Assembly (NCBI GenBank): GCA_029261995.1
Contig: JAJDAF010000036.1
Location: forward strand, 248,001-312,000
Direction: 5' to 3'
DNA from: Candidatus Zhuqueibacterota bacterium
GTDB taxonomy: Bacteria; Zhuqueibacterota; Zhuqueibacteria; Oceanimicrobiales; Oceanimicrobiaceae
Length of the DNA stretch: 64,000 bases
Part shown: piece by piece, positions 34,496 to 44,887 of the stretch
How positions within the stretch are numbered: the stretch's first letter is position 1
How the letters are laid out: every line of letters begins with the position of its first letter
Program-made: the position numbers and the translations under genes
The notes under the pieces: model-generated
What the model was told of the DNA's origin: nothing
Databases searched by the model: none
What the model saw: the letters and a program-made list of their open reading frames with translations, nothing else

Positions 34496-35716
34496 ATGAA
34501 GAAGACAACTTTGACGGGGAGCCTACTTGGCACCCTACTATGGCTGATGCAGGCAACTCTTGCAACGGCGCAAAGCACTTCTGCAGACGACTCGCTGCGA
34601 CAGACGCCGAATGTGATCGGTGGCATCTATGATCGGCCCTACATTTCGGGTCTGGGTGGCAACATCGCAATCGGCGGTTATGTGGAAATGAACTCAAACT
34701 TCCAACGTGATGAAGGTATCGAAGATGGGCTTTCCTTTGAGGCGCGGCGCTTCAACATCTTTATCTATTCCAGTATTTCGGAGCGTGTGAAGATGACTTC
34801 GGAGCTGGAGTTCGAGCATGGCACGGAAGAGATCGCCCTCGAAACCGCCCTGGTAGACGTCTTGCTGAATACGGCTATCAATTTGCGGGCCGGCGTGTTG
34901 TTGTCGCCAATTGGCCGCTTCAACATCGCTCACGACAGTCCACGCTACGACATCATTGACCGTCCGCTGGTCTCAACCGAAATCATACCGGCCACGCTTT
35001 CTGAGGTGGGCATCGGTTTCTTTGGCGCGCTATATCCGACACGGTTTGACCGGCTGACCTACGAGATTTATGCAGTCAACGGTCTTGGCAATGGCGTTGT
35101 TGGCGGCTCCGGAAAGGGTACCCGGATCGCGGCAGGCAAATCACAGACCGCGTTCGAGGAAGACAACAACGGCTCACCTGCCCTGACCGGTCGGCTTGCG
35201 CTGAACCCTCGATTTGGCGGAGAACTTGGCCTGTCCTTTCATACCGGCAACTACAACAGCTACAAAATCGACGGAGCCATTGTCGATGAGAAACGCAGGC
35301 TTACCATATTCGCTCTCGACTATGAGACGAAATGGCGTCAAATCAAACTGCGTGGTGAGGCCGCAATTGCGAGAATTGACGTACCGCAGAGTCTGACCGA
35401 ACTATTTGCGGAAAAGCAACACGGACTCTATGCGGAAATTGCCTATCGTATCCTGAACCGTGCAACAGCGGGCTTTTCTGCGACCAGCCTAACCGCTGTG
35501 CTCCGCTACGACTATGTCGATTTCAATCACGGGACCTTCAGTGCAACCAATCAGGACATTGGTGATTCATCACGAAGACTGACTCTCGGGCTGTCATTCC
35601 GGCCAACCGCAGAGACTTCACTTCGATTGAGTTATTCGAGAAACTGGCTCAGAGACGCCTTCGAAAACAGACGCGACGGCATGAATATTCAGCTCGGCAT
35701 GGCGACCTACTTCTAG
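34496..35716 (+). CDS. porin-like outer-membrane protein
   Basis: A 406-residue exported beta-barrel with a signal peptide cleaved near ATAQ (about 26). An N-terminal GGNIAIGGYVEMNSNFQ strand and long alternating strands follow, with the LSPIGRFNIAHDSPRYDIIDRP segment (about 142-163) that is typical of proteins annotated as phosphate-selective or substrate porins in FCB genomes. The last strand ends MNIQLGMATYF with terminal phenylalanine, as expected for BamA-dependent insertion. It lies 17 bases after the Rieske gene. In combination with the di-haem and Rieske genes, uptake of a metal complex or other redox-active compound is a reasonable guess. Confidence 0.82.
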   Translation: MKKTTLTGSLLGTLLWLMQATLATAQSTSADDSLRQTPNVIGGIYDRPYISGLGGNIAIGGYVEMNSNFQRDEGIEDGLSFEARRFNIFIYSSISERVKMTSELEFEHGTEEIALETALVDVLLNTAINLRAGVLLSPIGRFNIAHDSPRYDIIDRPLVSTEIIPATLSEVGIGFFGALYPTRFDRLTYEIYAVNGLGNGVVGGSGKGTRIAAGKSQTAFEEDNNGSPALTGRLALNPRFGGELGLSFHTGNYNSYKIDGAIVDEKRRLTIFALDYETKWRQIKLRGEAAIARIDVPQSLTELFAEKQHGLYAEIAYRILNRATAGFSATSLTAVLRYDYVDFNHGTFSATNQDIGDSSRRLTLGLSFRPTAETSLRLSYSRNWLRDAFENRRDGMNIQLGMATYF

Positions 35717-35759
35717 ATCCCAATGCACCAATTTGGCCATGCATGCGCTTCAATTTTTC

Positions 35760-35788
35760 TTGACATTAGTTGAGGCTATCGCTAACGT
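35760..35788 (+). promoter_or_regulatory. possible sigma-70 promoter of the acidic lipoprotein gene
   Basis: TTGACA (35760-35765) with a weak -10 TAACGT (35783-35788) 17 bases downstream, 46 bases before the ATG at 35835. The -35 is perfect and the -10 poor. Confidence 0.45.
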
Positions 35789-35834
35789 TGCAGGTCACAC
35801 CCAAAATACACTACCAATCTTTAGGAGGAGAGGC

Positions 35835-36650
35835 ATGATGAAAAACCTATTGCTGTACTCGTTGTGTTGCGCTTCGTTTTTTTTGCTGGCTTGTGAAAAG
35901 AAGGCCACGGTTGATGATGTCGTCATGATGATGACGGAAGCTGCCGGAGGTGCAGAAAAACTGCAGGCCGTTTCTGACCAGAGATCGACCTGGGATTTCA
36001 AGATGCAGATACTCCATCAGGACGGTGGCGCCGAGAAGCCAGAAGGCGAGATGGGTGAAGAAGAGATGGCGGAGGCTGAGATGGTCGCTATGCCAATGAC
36101 GATCACCTATAAGCGCCCTGACAAGATTCGTTTCGACTTCGCAGAGGGAGAAGGCGGTGAGGTATCGATTAGTTCTGCCTATGATGGTAACGTCGCGTGG
36201 GAGATGAACTATGGTCACGTCCAACAGAAGTCAGAGATGGAAACCAAGATTGATGCGGAAATGGCCAAGACCTGGGTTGAAGGACTCCTGAATTATAAGG
36301 AAAAGGGCTACACGCTGGAACTGCTGCCAAACGAAATGATGGATGAGCGCGAATGTATGGTTCTCAAATCCACAGATCAAAATTCTTATACACAAACTTA
36401 CTACATCGACGCAGAGAGCCACTACATTGTTCGCCAGGCCGGTGACATGCTGAACATGCAGAAGGAAATGGAACCCATGTACATGGCCTTTGCGAACTAC
36501 GAAATGGTCGATGGCATTGCCGGCCCCAAATATGTTGCCTTGCACAAGGAAAACGGCGACCTGATCTGGGACGCAACCCTGAAAGAGATGCAGTACAACA
36601 CCGGCGTCGAGGACGATGGCTTTGCAGCCCCAGAAATGACCATGAAATAG
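35835..36650 (+). CDS. acidic, methionine-rich lipoprotein (LolA-like fold suspected)
   Basis: A 271-residue lipoprotein; lipobox F-L-L-A-C near residue 20, behind a very strong AGGAGGAGAGG ribosome site. The frame is open to 35733, but the region upstream carries the promoter-like sequence. The mature part resembles outer-membrane lipoprotein sorting (LolA/LolB-like) proteins: VTITYKRPDKIRFDF-type strand (here MTITYKRPDKIRFDF, about 90-104), VAWEMNY, then DAESHYIVRQ and a C-terminal GP-x-Y strand. It is unusual in its many methionines (about 25), including acidic EEEMAEAEMVAM; such runs may bind metal or be an oxidant buffer. Ends at a terminator. Confidence 0.78.
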   Translation: MMKNLLLYSLCCASFFLLACEKKATVDDVVMMMTEAAGGAEKLQAVSDQRSTWDFKMQILHQDGGAEKPEGEMGEEEMAEAEMVAMPMTITYKRPDKIRFDFAEGEGGEVSISSAYDGNVAWEMNYGHVQQKSEMETKIDAEMAKTWVEGLLNYKEKGYTLELLPNEMMDERECMVLKSTDQNSYTQTYYIDAESHYIVRQAGDMLNMQKEMEPMYMAFANYEMVDGIAGPKYVALHKENGDLIWDATLKEMQYNTGVEDDGFAAPEMTMK

Positions 36651-36676
36651 ACTCTATGAGACAAGCCAAGCAGACT

Positions 36677-36713
36677 AAGCCTCCGGTTGCGATTGCATCC
36701 GGAGGCTTTTTTT
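36677..36713 (+). terminator. intrinsic terminator after the acidic lipoprotein gene
   Basis: AAGCCTCCGG (36677-36686) pairs with CCGGAGGCTT (36699-36708) around a 12-base loop and runs into seven T residues (36707-36713). Confidence 0.92.
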
Positions 36714-36999
36714 ATCAGAGTAAGTCGTTGCCCATTTCCCGGGGCCATTCTGCGCCGACATCAGACTTTGTGGCAGAAGAAATCGACACATCTCACGTAT
36801 GGCCAAATGCACACAAAATCGGCTCAGAAAAAGACCGGCTGCCCAATCGCAGAGCTGCAACCACCATCAGCGTGGTGCGCTAGCAGAATCCGGAAATTTC
36901 ATGGAGCATCTCGAAAAAATCACTAGAACTATTGACTAAAAGTTTTATATTTCCTTTCATCAACCAGTCGAACTTGATACTAAACAGGAGAACACATCC
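36714..36999. other. gene-free leader of pckA
   Basis: With the terminator, 36651-36999 holds no gene. After the terminator no repeat or convincing frame is visible. TTGACT at 36932-36937 with TTTCAT 17 bases on is a weak promoter candidate for pckA, in an AT-rich stretch; CAGGAG (about 36985) is the ribosome site. Confidence 0.5.
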
Positions 37000-38613
<1,614 letters not shown>

Positions 38614-38921
38614 TTGCGCGATGGAACCAACCTGTAGCGGTAGAAACGCAACGTTGACCAAGGTGGCCCGGTGAGAAACTTCAAGCTTGCGGTGGTGCAA
38701 ACACTCCAAGTTGGGGAACTGAAAAAGCCTGCTCAACCAAGGGGAGGCGACGAGGCCCGGCTCTCACCAGGCCACTATTTTGGCCGAATGCTCTTTGCGA
38801 CTGCACCGACGTCAGTGACGAGTGCGGCACAACGGCCAAAAGAATGTCAATGGAAAGGCTTGAGACACATTTGATATTCGGTGTGTCCACAAAAAATCAA
38901 GACAACGCTGCACCTGCGAAG
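38614..38921. other. convergent intergenic region with a long stem-loop
   Basis: Between the 3' ends of pckA and the hybrid kinase gene. TTTTGGCCG (38778-38786) pairs with CGGCCAAAA (38833-38841); inside is a smaller CGTCA/TGACG dyad near 38810-38820. There is no U-run on either strand. It could be a bidirectional transcription stop or a small RNA. The small frame at 38671-38874 looks non-coding. Confidence 0.4.
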
Positions 38922-40658
38922 CTAAGCCACCGGCAGTCTGCGGCCGAGACCAGATGCCCTCGCCGGGCTCAAGTCCAGAACATTCCGGACCGCATTGGCG
39001 AGGTTTCGGGGGATGATCGGTTTTTGAACGAAGGTTGATGCTCCAAGTTGCAGGGCGTAATCAATTCGAGGTGACATCGCGTAGGCTGAGAGGATGATAG
39101 CTTTCTGTGATTTGTTGACATCAAGAATCTGTCGGTAGGTCTCTGCTCCATCAATCCCGTTGAGAATCATGTCCAACACAACAAGATCTTTCTCCCCGTT
39201 CCTGAATAGCCGGATGGCTTCTTCACCGCTGGCGGCAAGTTTTACGTCGTAGCCAAGCCATTCCAGCAAATGACGCGTCACGTTGCGATGAACAGGATCA
39301 TCATCGACCACCAACAATTTCTCTCCATGGCCAGTTGGAAGTTCGTATTGCGTACGACTGTTAACTCGCTCAGCCGTCGTGGCTGGAAAATAAATTGAGA
39401 ACGTTGTCCCAATACCCGGTTCACTCGCCAAGGTCACGTAGCCTTTATGGTCTTCAACCACACCGTGCACGACACTGAGGCCCAAGCCCGAGCCTCGTTT
39501 TCGGTCCATGCTCTTTGTCGTAAAAAACGGATCGAAGATGCGGTCCAAAATCTCTTGCTCCATGCCGACGCCTGAGTCGCCCACATCCAGCCTGACATAC
39601 TCGCCCGCTTCGACTCGAGCGTAACCGGTCAGTTGTTCAGTAAGGTAAATGCTTCTGGTGCGGATGGTCAGCGTTCCCTCCCCTTTCATCGCTTCGCAGG
39701 CATTTGCAATCAAATTTGTCAGCGCCCTGTGTAGTTGCGCAGCTTCACCCCGGACGTATAATGACTCGCTGGAGAAATCCCGTGCGACAGACATCGTCTC
39801 GGGAAGCGATTGGGAAACCAACGCGCTATCGACCAACTCCTCCAAGTCGAGGGTATGCAGGTTGACGAGACCTCGCCTTCCCAGGGTCAGAAGCTGTTGG
39901 TTGATCTCGGCGATTCTACAAGCCGTATGTTCCATTTCATCCACAAATTCCAGAACGCTGTGGCCGGGTGGAAGCCCTTCGCGGATCAGAGTTGGATAGG
40001 CGGTCAGCGGCGCCAGCAGATTGTTGAAATCGTGTGCGATTTGGCTTGCCATTCGCCCCGCTGTTTCCAGTCGGTGCGCGCGTTCCAACTCTTTCTTGAG
40101 CCGAGTCTGCTCGGTAATATCCCTGAGAATAAGCTGGCAGGCGGATTTTCCCTCTTGGACTATGGCGGTCGCGGTGACCTCCACTTGCTTCAGACTGCCG
40201 TCCAGGCAAAGAACCTGTTCGCTAAACACGGCTGTGCCATTCGTCAGAAAATCTCTGTCTCGAAACCTGATCCGAACAGCATCACGCCGGTCCTCAGGCA
40301 TAAATCTGAACACACTCTTCCCCACGATCTCGTGGACTTCGTGTGCACCAACAAGCTCCAGGCATGCCTGGTTCACGTAGATCCATCGTGAGCCTGAATG
40401 TACGGCCACCGGCAACGGTAAGCCACTGAGCAAATGCTCCATGCGCGCTTCGCTCTCCAACAGATCTTGATTGCTTTTGGGTTGTGGACGAGAGTCGCCT
40501 AGCTGAGTTTCGCCGGCAATAGCAGAGGAAAATCCCCCCCTGTCTCGGTGAGTGGTCGATACTCCGTGAAGCATGTACCGCACGATGGCCCAGACGACAG
40601 CAAAACCGACGCCGCCAACCAGAATTCCCCACCAGAACGTATTCACGAGACCGAACAT
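38922..40658 (-). CDS. hybrid sensor histidine kinase with PAS and receiver domains
   Basis: A 578-residue membrane-attached kinase. ATG 40658 is chosen for the GGAGAAG just upstream. A single membrane helix (about 8-30) is followed by a PAS domain (about 70-185; no cofactor residue recognised). The dimerisation domain has His209 in IAHDFNNLLAP, the ATPase domain covers about 310-430 (DVGDSGVGME and GSGLGLSVVHG), and a C-terminal receiver (about 450-570; VVDDDP and phospho-acceptor in VVLDMILNGIDG). The HDFNN form of the H box is typical of hybrid kinases that signal to remote regulators. It has no output domain and no adjacent response regulator, so the target is unknown. Confidence 0.92.
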   Translation of the reverse strand: MFGLVNTFWWGILVGGVGFAVVWAIVRYMLHGVSTTHRDRGGFSSAIAGETQLGDSRPQPKSNQDLLESEARMEHLLSGLPLPVAVHSGSRWIYVNQACLELVGAHEVHEIVGKSVFRFMPEDRRDAVRIRFRDRDFLTNGTAVFSEQVLCLDGSLKQVEVTATAIVQEGKSACQLILRDITEQTRLKKELERAHRLETAGRMASQIAHDFNNLLAPLTAYPTLIREGLPPGHSVLEFVDEMEHTACRIAEINQQLLTLGRRGLVNLHTLDLEELVDSALVSQSLPETMSVARDFSSESLYVRGEAAQLHRALTNLIANACEAMKGEGTLTIRTRSIYLTEQLTGYARVEAGEYVRLDVGDSGVGMEQEILDRIFDPFFTTKSMDRKRGSGLGLSVVHGVVEDHKGYVTLASEPGIGTTFSIYFPATTAERVNSRTQYELPTGHGEKLLVVDDDPVHRNVTRHLLEWLGYDVKLAASGEEAIRLFRNGEKDLVVLDMILNGIDGAETYRQILDVNKSQKAIILSAYAMSPRIDYALQLGASTFVQKPIIPRNLANAVRNVLDLSPARASGLGRRLPVA

Positions 40659-40870
40659 CAACTTCTCCGCTTTGCGCCATCTCAGGGGCACGTCAAGAGA
40701 ATCGAGTCCTGCCTTCAGGCAGAACAGGCACGCTCAGCCGGCTCGATTAGACCTGAAGAAACGAGACCATCTGCGGCGGGCTTGTAACCGCAGTAGTTGT
40801 CAGGGATCATAAATATAGATGTGCTGTGAGCGGAAAACCTCTCACTTTTTCTGCAGAAGTTGCAAAATTG

Positions 40871-42283
40871 TCAAGACTCTTCGGCGAGCACATCCTTCTT
40901 GATCACTTGGAGATATGCATAGGCAGCATCATGATCGTTGGGGATTTCACCGTCCAGAATCGCATCTTCAATCATCTTTTTTAACTTGCCGACATGGGGT
41001 CCCGGCTTCAAGCCGCACGCTTGCATGATTTCATCTCCTCGCACTGGAGACTGAAAGGCACGCATGCGGTCCTTGTCCTCGACCTGCTGTAGCCGCTGCA
41101 CAACGAAATCAAAATTTTTGAGATGCCTTTCGACACGCTTGGGGTTTCGCGAAGTGATGTCTGCACGACATAGCGTGAGCAGATCGTGCAACTGTTCGCC
41201 CGCCTGCACAAGCAACCGCCGATAGGCTGAATCCGTGACATCCTCCTCGGTCAAGGCAATTGGCCTGAGATGCAGCCGGGTCAGCTTTTGAGCGTACCGC
41301 GTCATCTCGCCGGGAAACCTTAGCCGCCGGCCAATTCCGCGTAGCATGCGAGCGCCGATCTCCTCATGATTGTGGAAAGTCCAGCCCTTGCCCTTGACAA
41401 ACTGTTTGGTCCGGGGCTTGGCGATGTCGTGCACCAGCGCGGTGTACCGCAGTTCCAGCTTGTCAGAGACGCGGGCGACATTGTCTACAACCTGCAACGT
41501 GTGGTAAAATACATCCTTGTGGTGATGGCCTTCAATCTGCTCAACGCCCTTAAGGTCGAGCAGCTCATCAAACACCACTTTCAGTACGCCGCAGCTCTGC
41601 ATCAATTCAAATCCAACCGAAGGTTTCCGAGTCTGTAAAATCTTAAGTAGTTCATCGGAAATGCGTTCCATGGACACGATCTGCAAACGGTCTGCCATAC
41701 GGTTCATGCCCAACCGGGTTGGCTCATCTATTTCGAAACCAAGCCTGGCCGCAAACCGGATTGCCCGCATAATGCGCAGGGGATCGTCACTAAATGTGCT
41801 TTCGGGCTCTAGAGGCGTCCTGATCACTCTGCGCTCGAGGTCGCGGATTCCAGAGAAGGGGTCGGAGACGGCGCCCCAGTTGGATTCATTCAACCCGACG
41901 GCGATCGCGTTTATTGTGAAATCACGCCGGGTCAAGTCTTCCGAGAGCGTTGCAGGCTCGACATGCGGTTTGCGAGACTCGCCGCGATAGCTCTCTTTTC
42001 TCGCACCCACAAACTCAAGTTTGTAGTCATCCTTTTCGATCAGGGCAGTGCCGAACTTTTCGTAGAATACAACCGAGCCGGCAGCCAAATCATCAGCAAC
42101 CGCCTGAGCGAATGCGGGGCCGTCACCCACCACAACGAAATCAATATCCTTGCCAGCGGAGCCAAGCAGGCTGTCCCTGACAAAGCCACCGACAACGTGT
42201 ACCTCGAGCCCCAGCTTGTCTCCGACAGCACCTATTCTGGCAAGCAGTGGAAAGTCTGATAGATCTCTCAGATTGAAACTCAT
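40871..42283 (-). CDS. cca: CCA tRNA nucleotidyltransferase with HD domain
   Basis: Adds or repairs the 3' CCA end of tRNAs. The 470-residue protein has the class II nucleotidyltransferase head: VHVVGGFVRDSLLG (about 29-42) and the catalytic aspartates in DIDFVVVGDG (about 46-55). The RRDFTINAIAVG motif lies near 118-129, and the RNA-binding part with MRAIRFAARLGFEID near 170. A HD domain follows at about 255-370 (ALVHDIAKPRT), as in bifunctional CCA enzymes; poly(A) polymerase or A-adding/CC-adding division cannot be excluded from sequence. The gene follows the ABC1 kinase gene after 63 bases on the same strand. Confidence 0.92.
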   Translation of the reverse strand: MSFNLRDLSDFPLLARIGAVGDKLGLEVHVVGGFVRDSLLGSAGKDIDFVVVGDGPAFAQAVADDLAAGSVVFYEKFGTALIEKDDYKLEFVGARKESYRGESRKPHVEPATLSEDLTRRDFTINAIAVGLNESNWGAVSDPFSGIRDLERRVIRTPLEPESTFSDDPLRIMRAIRFAARLGFEIDEPTRLGMNRMADRLQIVSMERISDELLKILQTRKPSVGFELMQSCGVLKVVFDELLDLKGVEQIEGHHHKDVFYHTLQVVDNVARVSDKLELRYTALVHDIAKPRTKQFVKGKGWTFHNHEEIGARMLRGIGRRLRFPGEMTRYAQKLTRLHLRPIALTEEDVTDSAYRRLLVQAGEQLHDLLTLCRADITSRNPKRVERHLKNFDFVVQRLQQVEDKDRMRAFQSPVRGDEIMQACGLKPGPHVGKLKKMIEDAILDGEIPNDHDAAYAYLQVIKKDVLAEES

Positions 42284-42346
42284 AAGCCCTATTTCAGGAA
42301 TGGTAATGACGTGGCGGTCTCGAGAGAACCAAACAGGTTGGCTGCT

Positions 42347-44053
42347 CTAGAGACGACCGGAACGTAAAATCGCGACCACAAGCCAGACACCCAGAAGTCC
42401 GGCAAAAAGAAAGCCGAGAAGGCCAAACAGCGGATACCCCCACAGCAGCGGTCCCGCCTTGAGAGTCAAAATCAAGGACGACCCCACAATCAGGGCAGCA
42501 ATGATCAGGCTGAATGCAACGCGATTCGAAGAACGGTCGATTTCTCGAATCAGGTTTTGCAGGCCGCGGTCCTGAAGCTCGATTGCAAATTGTCCGCGCT
42601 TCATCTTGCGAAGCAAAAGCTCGATCTCCCGTGGCGCCACGCGTAGTAAATCATAGAGATCGCGTACGGTTTTCAGCCCATCGTAAGCGATTCGACGAAC
42701 ATCCATTCGCCGCATCATCAGCTTGCGGACATAAGGTTTGGCCAGCGAAAATATCTCAAACTCGGGGTTAAGTCGGCGCGCAACATCCTCATAAGTCGCC
42801 AGCGTCTTCATGAGCAGAAGCAAGTTTGATGGTGTGCGCAGCCGGTGTGTTGTCATGATTGCGAAGACATCGCCAACAATCGTTTTGATGTTGATTCTTT
42901 TCAGCGGCACAGCGTAGTAGCGGTCCACGAAGTCGGCAATGTCAGAGCGCAGTGCGCGGATATCGCGGTCGTCCTCAAGAGAACCGAGGTTGACCAATAC
43001 CCTGACGATCAAGTCAGCATCTTTTTGCACGGTGCCGATAAGCAGGTCTGAGACCTCCATCATAAGCGTGTCATCAAGCCGCCCCATCATGCCGAAGTCT
43101 ACAGGAGCAATGACGCCACCGTCTTTCACAAACAAATTTCCCGGATGAGGGTCTGCATGAAAGAATCCGTCCTCGAAAATCTGCTTCAGAATGAACTTGC
43201 CACCCGTTTGAGAAAGTTCCTGCAGGTCGCAGCCCGCCTGCTGCAACTCACGAATCTCAGAAATCTTTATGCCATCGATGTACTCCGTGGTCAGGACTCT
43301 CTCTGAGGTGTAGTCCCAATAAACATCCGGGACGTACACTTGGTGGAAGTCAGCAAAATTCTTGCTGAAAATCTCAATGTTGCGCCCCTCGTTGATAAAA
43401 TCAAGCTCGCGCTTGGTGTTTTGCAGCAACTCGCGCACGACCCCTCTGGGGTCAAACTGCTGGCTTTCCGGGATGTATTTCTCCATCAAAGCCGCGAGGT
43501 CAGCCAGAATATCCAGGTCAGTCGCAATCAGACGGGCGGCTTCCGGTCGTTGAATTTTTACGACCACATGGTCGCCGTCGAGGGTGGTAGCGCGGTGCAC
43601 CTGAGCAATGGAAGCCGAGGCAATGGCTGTTCTATCGAACTCCAGAAAGCGGGCGTCGATTTCCTTCCCAAGCTGTTTCTCAAGGTAGGTTTCGATCTTC
43701 TCGAAAGGGAGCGGCGGCACATCATCCTGCAGCTTGCTCAATTCGCTCAGAAGCTCAACCGGGACCAGGAAGGAGCGAGTACTCAGGAGTTGGCCCAGCT
43801 TAATGAAAGTTGGACCTAGCTCTTCCAGTGCGAGGCGGATGCGCGCCGCAGCCGACAAGCGTTTGACGGCTGGTGCTTCCTTCTTGAAGACCCGTCTGCC
43901 AATCTGAAGATAGGCAAGCAGGTTCATCCGGTCCACCACCTCGGCAAATCCGTATTTGCTCAGAATGCCAACGATTTGCCGGTAACGCCGGAGGTTGCGG
44001 TACCCTTTGTCTATGCGTGGAATGTATACCAAAAGACTATTGCGGTTTGACAA
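42347..44053 (-). CDS. ABC1/UbiB family atypical kinase, membrane-anchored
   Basis: A 568-residue member of the ABC1 (UbiB/ADCK) kinase-like family. The family KxGQ motif is FIKLGQLLSTRS (about 80-91), followed by the alanine-rich nucleotide loop ASASIAQVHRA (about 145-155), VVVKIQRPEA (about 162-171), the catalytic DPHPGNLF (about 296-303) and the metal-binding DFGMMG (about 313-318). Two membrane helices at the C-terminus (about 508-530 and 535-560). Members support ubiquinone or other prenyl lipid biosynthesis and lipid transport. The start overlaps the end of the MtnX-like gene by 17 bases. Substrate unknown. Confidence 0.92.
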   Translation of the reverse strand: MSNRNSLLVYIPRIDKGYRNLRRYRQIVGILSKYGFAEVVDRMNLLAYLQIGRRVFKKEAPAVKRLSAAARIRLALEELGPTFIKLGQLLSTRSFLVPVELLSELSKLQDDVPPLPFEKIETYLEKQLGKEIDARFLEFDRTAIASASIAQVHRATTLDGDHVVVKIQRPEAARLIATDLDILADLAALMEKYIPESQQFDPRGVVRELLQNTKRELDFINEGRNIEIFSKNFADFHQVYVPDVYWDYTSERVLTTEYIDGIKISEIRELQQAGCDLQELSQTGGKFILKQIFEDGFFHADPHPGNLFVKDGGVIAPVDFGMMGRLDDTLMMEVSDLLIGTVQKDADLIVRVLVNLGSLEDDRDIRALRSDIADFVDRYYAVPLKRINIKTIVGDVFAIMTTHRLRTPSNLLLLMKTLATYEDVARRLNPEFEIFSLAKPYVRKLMMRRMDVRRIAYDGLKTVRDLYDLLRVAPREIELLLRKMKRGQFAIELQDRGLQNLIREIDRSSNRVAFSLIIAALIVGSSLILTLKAGPLLWGYPLFGLLGFLFAGLLGVWLVVAILRSGRL

Positions 44054-44699
44054 GATCCTTGATTTTGGTCAGCACTTCACCAAAATCGTCATATTCATGA
44101 TGTGGTAGCCGATTTTCGTGGCAAAACTTCAGCAAATCCCGCTCGCGTTTCGCAAACACTTCGTCGGCAGCACGGGCGCCACAGCGGTCAGACAGGCCGT
44201 CGCCGACATAAATGACCCGGTTGCCGTCTGCTTGAGCCTGCCGCACGTGATATCCCTTACAATTTCCACATTGGCCACAGCCAGAATCGAAATATGGAAA
44301 CTCGGCACGGATTCCGCTCTCGCCGGCAAACACGAGATGGTTCGCACGTATTTCAACAGCCGCAGGCAATCCGTGCTTGCGGGCGATTCTTTCAATATAG
44401 AAATCAAGGCCGTCACTTGCAATCCCAACTGCGATTTTATGGGATCGGCAATACTCGACAAATTCCTTAAAAAACGGGTCGAGTTGTTGAGAATCGGCAA
44501 AGGAGGCGAGCTGGCGTTCGTTGACGCTCGCAATGGCGCACTCATGCTGCAGACACTCCCGTGAATTGATTTTCCCAGCCTTCCAGGCCTTCACGATGTC
44601 GAAACACCGTTCATCCGCAAATGTACGGAACAACAAGTTGCCGACATCGTTCTGAGCGGTTGTCCCGTCAAAATCACAAATTACTTTCCAGTTCACCAC
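44037..44699 (-). CDS. MtnX-like HAD-superfamily phosphatase
   Basis: A 220-residue HAD-IB type phosphatase. Motif I is CDFDGTTAQND (about 8-18), with the nucleophile Asp9 and acid Asp11. Motif II is GIASDGLDFYI (about 92-102) and motif III/IV is VIYVGDGLSDRCGARAADEVFA (about 163-184). It resembles MtnX of the methionine salvage pathway (2-hydroxy-3-keto-5-methylthiopentenyl-1-phosphate phosphatase) and related phosphoserine-phosphatase-like enzymes. A conserved cysteine group (SGCGCQCGNCKGYH-like, about 137-150) is typical of the MtnX subgroup. No other methionine salvage gene is nearby, so the substrate is open. Overlaps the ABC1 kinase gene by 17 bases. Confidence 0.85.
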   Translation of the reverse strand: MVNWKVICDFDGTTAQNDVGNLLFRTFADERCFDIVKAWKAGKINSRECLQHECAIASVNERQLASFADSQQLDPFFKEFVEYCRSHKIAVGIASDGLDFYIERIARKHGLPAAVEIRANHLVFAGESGIRAEFPYFDSGCGQCGNCKGYHVRQAQADGNRVIYVGDGLSDRCGARAADEVFAKRERDLLKFCHENRLPHHEYDDFGEVLTKIKDLVKPQ

Positions 44700-44805
44700 A
44701 ATGCCTTTTCCAGAAATCGTAGAAGACGGCGGCGTTCAGCCGCGCCGAAGTTGACGAGCAGGAGCTCTCAGACAAAACCGCCGATACCCGCTTCGATGTG
44801 TGCAC

Positions 44806-44836
44806 GAAAAAATCGCCCACATTGCTGTGGGCGATT
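44806..44836 (-). terminator. intrinsic terminator after ppdK
   Basis: On the minus strand, AATCGCCCAC (44836-44827) pairs with GTGGGCGATT (44820-44811) around a 6-base loop and is followed by six T residues (complement of A 44807-44812). It lies about 50 bases after the ppdK stop. Confidence 0.92.
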
Positions 44837-44887
44837 CGATTCATCATGCTGATAATGGGCCTTAACAGAAAATTCAGGCAGATTCCG

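Noticed and set aside
38671-38874. Small frame of 67 codons between pckA and the hybrid kinase
   Set aside because: Contains the stem-loop arms, has no ribosome site and an unlikely residue composition.
40760-40860. Terminator-like stems between the CCA and hybrid kinase genes
   Set aside because: CTGCGG/CCGCAG and GTGAG/CTCAC are short, and the T run follows on the strand opposite to both neighbouring genes.
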